This document shows positions 50,312-54,831 of a stretch of 54,831 nucleotides of DNA, in pieces. Made by a program: the position numbers and the translations under genes. This DNA comes from Micrococcales bacterium (GTDB lineage Bacteria > Actinomycetota > Actinomycetes > Actinomycetales > Cellulomonadaceae): assembly GCA_009779195.1 (NCBI GenBank), contig WRET01000016.1, positions 1 through 54,831 on the forward strand, in the 5' to 3' direction. Each line of letters opens with the position of its first letter. Position 1 is the stretch's first letter. The notes under the pieces were generated by a model, which was given only the letters and a program-made list of their open reading frames with translations, was not told where the DNA came from and made no database searches.

Positions 50312-51142
50312 TCAGGCGGAGGGAAGGCCGCGGGCGGCCAGGGCTTCGCGTAGGTGCTGGCGGCCGTTGAGGGCTTCGGGGGTGCCGAGGCGGTCGGTCA
50401 GGCGGTCGCTCCACCCCCCTGGCATTCCGGCGGCGGCGTAGAAACCGGCGACGCGGCTCTCGTAGGTGGCGACGGCTTCGGCCTGGGCGTCCAGGTCGTA
50501 GGTCTCGTGGTGCACGACGGCTTGCTGTGGCAGACGCGGTTTGACGAACGAGCGGCGGGCAGGGTCGGGCCGCCCGACGGTGACACCCACGACCGCGACG
50601 GTCCCTGGGGGCAGTCCGAGCTCGGCGGCCACGCCAGCCGGATCGTTGCGGATGGCGCCGATGAAACAGGTGCCCAGGCCCAGCGACTCGGCGACGAGCA
50701 CAGCGTTCTGCGCGGCGATACCGATGTCGACGACCGCGACGACGGTGGTGTCCAGCAGGTCGGTGGCTGGCAGGTCCCCGGCGACCGACCGGGCACGGGC
50801 CACGTCGGCGACGAACACCAGCAGCAACGGCGCCGCCGCGACATGCTCCTGGTCGCCAGCGAGCGCACCCAGCCGGGCCTTGCGCTCGGAGTCGGTGACG
50901 ACCACGACGCTCCACAGCTGCATGTTCGACGACGACGCAGCCGACTGGGCGGCGGCGACCAGCGTCGTGACCACCTCGTCGCTGAGCGCCTCCGGCAGGT
51001 AGTCACGCACCGTCCGGTGCCCCAAGACGACATCAAGCACCTCCCCCGCGTCCGCGGCGACCGCCGCAACAGCCTCCACCGTCGGGTCGCTCTCGTCGCG
51101 CACGCCATACCGGGCGGCAACCTGTTCACGTGTGCTCGTCAT
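50312..51142 (-). CDS. NADPH-dependent nitroreductase (NfsA-like)
   Basis: The protein has 276 residues from ATG 51142 with GCGAGGAACG upstream. The flavin fold is clear: LGHRTVRDYLPEALSDEVVT (FMN-binding HRTVR), SAASSSNMQLWSVVVV, VDIGIAAQNAVLVAESLGLG, CFIGAIRNDP and VGVTVGRPDP. NfsA-type enzymes reduce nitro compounds and quinones with NADPH. The gene stands alone. Confidence 0.88.
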   Translation of the reverse strand: MTSTREQVAARYGVRDESDPTVEAVAAVAADAGEVLDVVLGHRTVRDYLPEALSDEVVTTLVAAAQSAASSSNMQLWSVVVVTDSERKARLGALAGDQEHVAAAPLLLVFVADVARARSVAGDLPATDLLDTTVVAVVDIGIAAQNAVLVAESLGLGTCFIGAIRNDPAGVAAELGLPPGTVAVVGVTVGRPDPARRSFVKPRLPQQAVVHHETYDLDAQAEAVATYESRVAGFYAAAGMPGGWSDRLTDRLGTPEALNGRQHLREALAARGLPSA

Positions 51143-51433
51143 CGTTCCTCGCATCGTCGGGATCATCACCAGTCTGGCAGTGTACGTCCCGGTTGATTGC
51201 GCTCGTCGTGGTGGCACCGCCAGGGCGGGTGTCAGGCGACGGCGGTGTGGACCTCGACAGGCACGCCGTACTGCTATGCCGCGGAAGGACAACGGTGGCG
51301 CATAGCCCGTGGATATGTTGGCCGACGGCCCGCAGATAGATGGTTCACCAGCCCGTGAACGTCTCTTTCAGCGGGTCGCGGGCACAGTCGCTGTGTCTCG
51401 CGAACCACGTACGACGGGGATCGAACCCGGCAG

Positions 51434-51910
51434 CTATTGCCCCAGAGCCCTGGCCTTGGCCGCGTCGTAGTCGGCCTGGGTGATCAGGCCGGTGTCGAGC
51501 ATCCGCTTGTACTGTGCGAGCTGCTCAACCAGGTCTGGCGGAGGCGGGACGGCGTCGCTGGGGTAGCCGTAGGCGGGCACGTCGTCGTGCCATGGTGCGT
51601 CCTGCACAGGTTGGCGGCTGAGCTCGTCGAGGGTTTTGACGACCTTGTCCAAGAAATCGTCGACCTCGTCAGCGTCGTACCCCGCCCGGAAACGGGTGGA
51701 GGAGAAGATGGTGTTGTAAATCTCGTCTGCGGTCACGGCACGCCAGTTGGGGTCCTGACGCGACGTCGCCGTCACCGAGCCTGGCGACAGGTAGCCGCGC
51801 AGGGTGGCCACGACCCGCTCCAGCAGCGCGTCCACCTCGGCCTGGTCGTAACCCTCTCGGAAGTTGGTGGATCGGAACTTCACACACAGGACGTCCTCGG
51901 GGGTCAGCAC
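51434..51910 (-). CDS. DivIVA-like protein with SHOCT motif
   Basis: The protein has 158 residues from GTG 51910 (VLTPEDVLCVKFRSTNFREG, the standard DivIVA-domain start). Two DivIVA-type segments are present: NFREGYDQAEVDALLERVVA and RFRAGYDADEVDDFLDKVVK. A C-terminal SHOCT pair follows (LAQYKRMLDTGLITQADYDA). Such proteins bind curved membrane or guide cell-pole growth. The segment 51143-51433 upstream of its stop shows no gene. Confidence 0.82.
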   Translation of the reverse strand: MLTPEDVLCVKFRSTNFREGYDQAEVDALLERVVATLRGYLSPGSVTATSRQDPNWRAVTADEIYNTIFSSTRFRAGYDADEVDDFLDKVVKTLDELSRQPVQDAPWHDDVPAYGYPSDAVPPPPDLVEQLAQYKRMLDTGLITQADYDAAKARALGQ

Positions 51911-51984
51911 GTGCCTAGCGTGCCTGAGCAGGTTCGCCCCTGGCAAGGATGCCTTGTTCCCCACGTGGTGGCCGGGCACTCTGG

Positions 51985-53514
51985 TCAGGTGCGTCGGGCG
52001 AGGGCGGTGTAGACGTCGACGGGGACGCCGTACTGCCATGCTGCGGCTTCGAGCGGATCGGTGATGGCGGCGGGGACGGGCTCAGCGTAGCGGCGAGGCC
52101 GGCCGTTTCGGTCGGGCGAACCATTGACCATGACCAGCAGGTTCACTGATCCTGGCAGGACTGCGTCGGGAACTGAGTACAGGGCCAGCTCGTGGGGGGC
52201 GTTGCCAGGGTCGGGGGCGGTGGCGATGGGTTCAGAGCCGAGGTGAGCCAGGACATCGGACCAGCCGATGCGTTCCAATGCGGCCCGGCGGATCTCGGTG
52301 TTGGGTTCGGCCAGCGCCCGGTCGACATCTGGGTTGGTGATCACCCACTGCGGGACGCGGACCCCGTGCCAGGAGTAGACCGCGAACCCGTCGGGGTATT
52401 GCACCGCTGGCCCGTCCTCGCAGTGCAGCCGGTGGTGGACGAGACCGAACTCCGGCTCAGTGCCCGCTGGCTCCTGACGAACCACCAGGGGCCGTTCGGC
52501 GCAGATAACCTGGTCAGCGTAGGGAAACCACCATCCGGCAGAGCGGACCAGGGTCGCCCACAACCCGAGCGCGTGCACAGCGACGCACATGCGCGGGTCA
52601 GCTGCGAAACGCTGGACTGTCGACCACAACCCCAGGTGCTCCCCATCGCGAGGGGAATACATCAGCGATGTGTCCGCGAAAACCAGCAAACGTTGCGCAA
52701 AGTCGGCCAAGGCAAGCATGTCTGCTGTGCTCTGGCTCTGGAATACCTCGTCCCGAACAATTTCGGCGGGAGAAAGCTGGACCCCAGCGCCCGACGCATC
52801 GCTGGACACCACCGAACCTGGCAGAGTGTTCAGGACGACATCGTCCACCGAGCCGGGCAGAACATCGCCCAACCGCTCCGCCAGGAACTCGCCGAATGCC
52901 TGCTCCGACTCGTCCCACTCGTCTTCTTCCCACTCGGAGTATTCGTATTCGTCGGGATCGGGATCTGGGAAGTACCACTTCCACCTCGGAGCCGCTCGCT
53001 CAGGTGCCCATGCAAACGGAGACAGCCAGTCCCAGCGTGGGTCATCGAAGTCGAGCCAGTCCCATAGGGAGTCGTCGGTCCACTCCCAGCGAGGATCATC
53101 AATGTCTGGCCAGTCCCAGCGGGGGCAGTCCGACCGCACCGGTAGGTCCCACACCGGGTTGGGCGTGTGGTCGGGAACATCCCACCATGATGTGTACCCC
53201 AGCCCGCCGCGCAGCGAGTTCCGAAAAGATTCTTCCAGCAAAGAGCGGATCGATTGTCTAGAATGTCCCAGCCCGGCGGCAGCGAGCACGGCAGCCGGAG
53301 GTGAACCGCACCAGACGAACTGTGGCGGGGGCCTGCCGACCAATGCGTACAGACCGGTGATCGCGGCCTCGACAGTGGACCTGTCGGCCAGGCGGGCGCT
53401 GATCGCCGCTCCGGACCATTCGAGATGGCAGGCGCGAAGAATTTCATGTTCCTCAGCTGAAAAGCCCCAAAAAAGGCGGTCGATCTCGTAGAAGTAGGTG
53501 TCGGAGTCGAGCAT
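51985..53514 (-). CDS. DUF6745-domain protein with Trp/Asp repeat insert
   Basis: The protein has 509 residues from ATG 53514. The C-terminal part (about 330-500) matches the DUF6745 pattern: HHRLHCEDGPAVQYPDGFAV, YSWHGVRVPQWVITNP and RRAALERIGW. Between about 125 and 170 an unusual insert repeats WDWPDIDDPRWEW-like units (Asp/Trp alternation), followed by an acidic stretch (PDPDPDEYEYSEWEEDEWDE). No signal or membrane helix is present. It lies 15 bases after the gene at 53530-53946 on the same strand. Confidence 0.8.
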   Translation of the reverse strand: MLDSDTYFYEIDRLFWGFSAEEHEILRACHLEWSGAAISARLADRSTVEAAITGLYALVGRPPPQFVWCGSPPAAVLAAAGLGHSRQSIRSLLEESFRNSLRGGLGYTSWWDVPDHTPNPVWDLPVRSDCPRWDWPDIDDPRWEWTDDSLWDWLDFDDPRWDWLSPFAWAPERAAPRWKWYFPDPDPDEYEYSEWEEDEWDESEQAFGEFLAERLGDVLPGSVDDVVLNTLPGSVVSSDASGAGVQLSPAEIVRDEVFQSQSTADMLALADFAQRLLVFADTSLMYSPRDGEHLGLWSTVQRFAADPRMCVAVHALGLWATLVRSAGWWFPYADQVICAERPLVVRQEPAGTEPEFGLVHHRLHCEDGPAVQYPDGFAVYSWHGVRVPQWVITNPDVDRALAEPNTEIRRAALERIGWSDVLAHLGSEPIATAPDPGNAPHELALYSVPDAVLPGSVNLLVMVNGSPDRNGRPRRYAEPVPAAITDPLEAAAWQYGVPVDVYTALARRT

Positions 53515-53529
53515 GGTCGGCTTCTTGGG

Positions 53530-53946
53530 TCAGTCGCAAACGCGGCGGATCTGCTCGCCCTGCTCACGCTTCTCGTGGATGGCGTACAGGCCCGCACCAA
53601 TGCCGTTGGCGCCGTGCTCGTCGGTGTGGATGAGTTGTGCGGACTGGTCGTCGGGCACGTAGACCACCATGATGCACTGCCCCTGACCCCCACGGGCGTA
53701 GGTGACACCAGGCGAGTCGAACCCGCGGTGCAGCCAGTGCGAGTTACCGGTCCCCTCACCACGCACGACCTGCACGCCCTCAGGCGGAACAGGCAGCAGT
53801 TCGAGCCTGGTGGCGTCCAAAGGAACGACCAGCAGATCACCCTGTGCCTGGACCCCGGTCAAGACCGGCACCTCAGCATCAGCAACCAGGTGGTCAGGCA
53901 CAGACGCCCCCACAAGGCCCAGCGCCCGTCCGAAAGTCATGGACAT
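53530..53946 (-). CDS. Small partner protein of the DUF6745 gene
   Basis: The protein has 138 residues from ATG 53946, with GAGGAGAAG upstream. It contains GDLLVVPLDATRLELLPVPP, GEGTGNSHWLHRGFDSPGVT and QGQCIMVVYVPDDQSA, and ends with a basic helix (GLYAIHEKREQGEQIRRVCD). The HWLHRG motif may bind a metal or substrate. Tight spacing to the DUF6745 gene implies one operon. No family name is recognised. Confidence 0.75.
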   Translation of the reverse strand: MSMTFGRALGLVGASVPDHLVADAEVPVLTGVQAQGDLLVVPLDATRLELLPVPPEGVQVVRGEGTGNSHWLHRGFDSPGVTYARGGQGQCIMVVYVPDDQSAQLIHTDEHGANGIGAGLYAIHEKREQGEQIRRVCD

Positions 53947-54046
53947 GTGCTCTTCTCCTCGACAGGCCGGGTAAGTGAAACAGGGACATTTTACGCACAA
54001 GTACCTGCTTCCCAAGCCCAGATCCCGCCCCCAAGTCACCCCCACA

Positions 54047-54152
54047 CGTCTCACACCTCGGACGCAGTGTCCGAATCTTGAAAGCTGAGCGTTCCGTTGA
54101 AAGCCGACCGTGCTACGTCAGCTTTCAACGGAACGCTCGGCTTTCAACGATG
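54047..54152 (+). repeat. Family B element, copy 4, with the best hairpin
   Basis: Arms 54078-54108 and 54117-54147 pair over 31 bases with two mismatches (TTGAAAGCTGAGCGTTCCG... ). CGTCTCAC and CAACGATG close the element. It lies 82 bases before the antitoxin gene. The rest of 53947-54234 shows no gene. Confidence 0.8.
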
Positions 54153-54222
54153 CCGATCGTGAAGACCTGGAGCGCGTACCCGCCAACTATTCCCGGTGTG
54201 TCACTGAAGCGCTCATAGGTGG

Positions 54223-54228
54223 TACACT
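54223..54228 (+). promoter_or_regulatory. -10 box of a leaderless antitoxin transcript
   Basis: TACACT stands 6 bases before ATG 54235 with no ribosome site, matching the leaderless spacing seen elsewhere in the window. Confidence 0.5.
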
Positions 54229-54234
54229 CGGGCC

Positions 54235-54480
54235 ATGCCCACCGTCCATGAACGTATCCAGGTCACTCGGGACCCTCGTGTCGAGGCCATCCTTGCAACC
54301 GGTGCGCAACGGTTCCCCGGTCGGCGCCCAGGCCGGATCCTGGTCGACCTTGCAGGTGAGCGCGCTGACCAGCTCACCCGCCAGGCGGGTTACCCCCTGG
54401 ACACCATCCCTGTGTTCCACTGCCCTGCCCAGACGCTCACGCGCGAGATGGTGGCCCAGGCGCTGAACGACGATGAGTGA
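54235..54480 (+). CDS. Antitoxin paired with a PIN toxin
   Basis: The protein has 81 residues. MPTVHERIQVTRDPRVEAIL starts it, and the mid-region ARQ-type ADQLTRQAGYPLDTIPVFHC reads as a toxin-binding tail. No standard DNA-binding motif is visible. It overlaps the PIN gene by 8 bases, so they are coupled. Confidence 0.75.
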   Translation: MPTVHERIQVTRDPRVEAILATGAQRFPGRRPGRILVDLAGERADQLTRQAGYPLDTIPVFHCPAQTLTREMVAQALNDDE

Positions 54481-54831
54481 ACCTGTCGAGGTTGCCGACG
54501 CGAACGTCCTGGTTGCGCTTGCTCTCGCCGAGCACGTCGATCACGAGGCAGCGCGCTTGTGGGTGACACAGGTGGCCCGGTTCGCGACATGCCCGATGAC
54601 GGAGACCGCTCTGGTCCGGCTCCTGCTCAACCCTGCCGTCACGGTCGGAGCCGACGGGAGACCGTTGACGATCGACCAGGCGATCGGCGCGGTCAAGGCC
54701 ATCAGTGCTCTGCCCAACGCGGAGTTCCTTGCCGACACGACCTCCCTCACCGACGCCAGGGCCCTGACCCGGCACGTCACCGGCCACCGACAGGTCACCG
54801 ACACATACCTGCTCAACCTTGCCATCGCTCA
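54473..54831 (+). CDS. vapC: PIN-domain toxin, VapC family, cut by window end
   Basis: 119 codons are present up to the window edge. ADANVLVALALAEHVDHEAA carries the first acidic residues, TCPMTETALVRLLLNP the second and TDTYLLNLAIA the last conserved region. The start ATG 54473 overlaps the antitoxin's stop codon (GATGAGTGA). Confidence 0.85.
   Translation, partial: MSEPVEVADANVLVALALAEHVDHEAARLWVTQVARFATCPMTETALVRLLLNPAVTVGADGRPLTIDQAIGAVKAISALPNAEFLADTTSLTDARALTRHVTGHRQVTDTYLLNLAIA

Noticed and set aside
51405..51440. tRNA fragment (CCGGGTTCGATCCCCG on the minus strand)
   Set aside because: It resembles a T-arm, but no acceptor stem, anticodon arm or D-arm is present, and it overlaps the DivIVA-like gene's 3' end.

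Overview
The window is about 55 kb of high-GC DNA with GTG/ATG starts and many probable leaderless promoters (a TAnnnT box 6-7 bases before the start codon). It contains a DLW-39 gene beside tRNA-Ala, an LCP ligase, a DivIVA/SHOCT protein and an EF-G2-like GTPase. Together these point to an actinomycete (Actinomycetota). Micrococcales or a relative is a guess; genus cannot be read from the sequence. No phage, integrase, transposase, rRNA or CRISPR array was seen.

Left part (1-14.05 kb): the 3' part of an HNH endonuclease gene, a very large uncharacterised protein, a lipoprotein, a broken second copy of the HNH gene, a LuxR-type response regulator with an unusual two-part sensor, then gcvP and gcvT. 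GcvP carries about 270 extra Pro/Ala/Glu-rich residues at its C-terminus.

Accessory island (14.05-32.3 kb): it lies between gcvPT and gcvH. It holds an AAA+/DUF4143 ATPase, an AbiE pair whose toxin gene is cut, a Phd/VapC pair, a ParD/RelE pair, an HTH gene with a frameshifted nucleotidyltransferase, a TPR protein, two tandem Cys/His paralogues, a SUKH-like protein, and three tandem paralogues. Those three each join a short slice of Hsp70 (DnaK subdomain IIB) to a membrane helix and a duplicated outer domain. Between them lie fragments of ATPase, vapC, PIN and clpC genes. A 37-bp palindromic repeat (family A, 13 copies) is scattered through 0.85-31.6 kb and often touches stop codons.

Right part (32.3-54.8 kb): gcvH, a solitary LuxR-type HTH protein, an LCP enzyme, an FKBP lipoprotein, EF-G2, a YciO-type protein, a small MT0933-like protein, DLW-39 and tRNA-Ala. 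These are followed by an envelope-type cluster (SPFH/SHOCT, zinc-ribbon membrane protein, TM2 protein, pseudokinase-like membrane protein), an orphan PIN protein, a nitroreductase, a DivIVA/SHOCT protein, a DUF6745 operon and, at the edge, a leaderless antitoxin/PIN pair.

Four copies of a second element (family B, about 105 bp, hairpin-forming) stand upstream of genes at both ends of the window. The most interesting candidates are the triplicated Hsp70-slice membrane proteins and the family A and B repeats.
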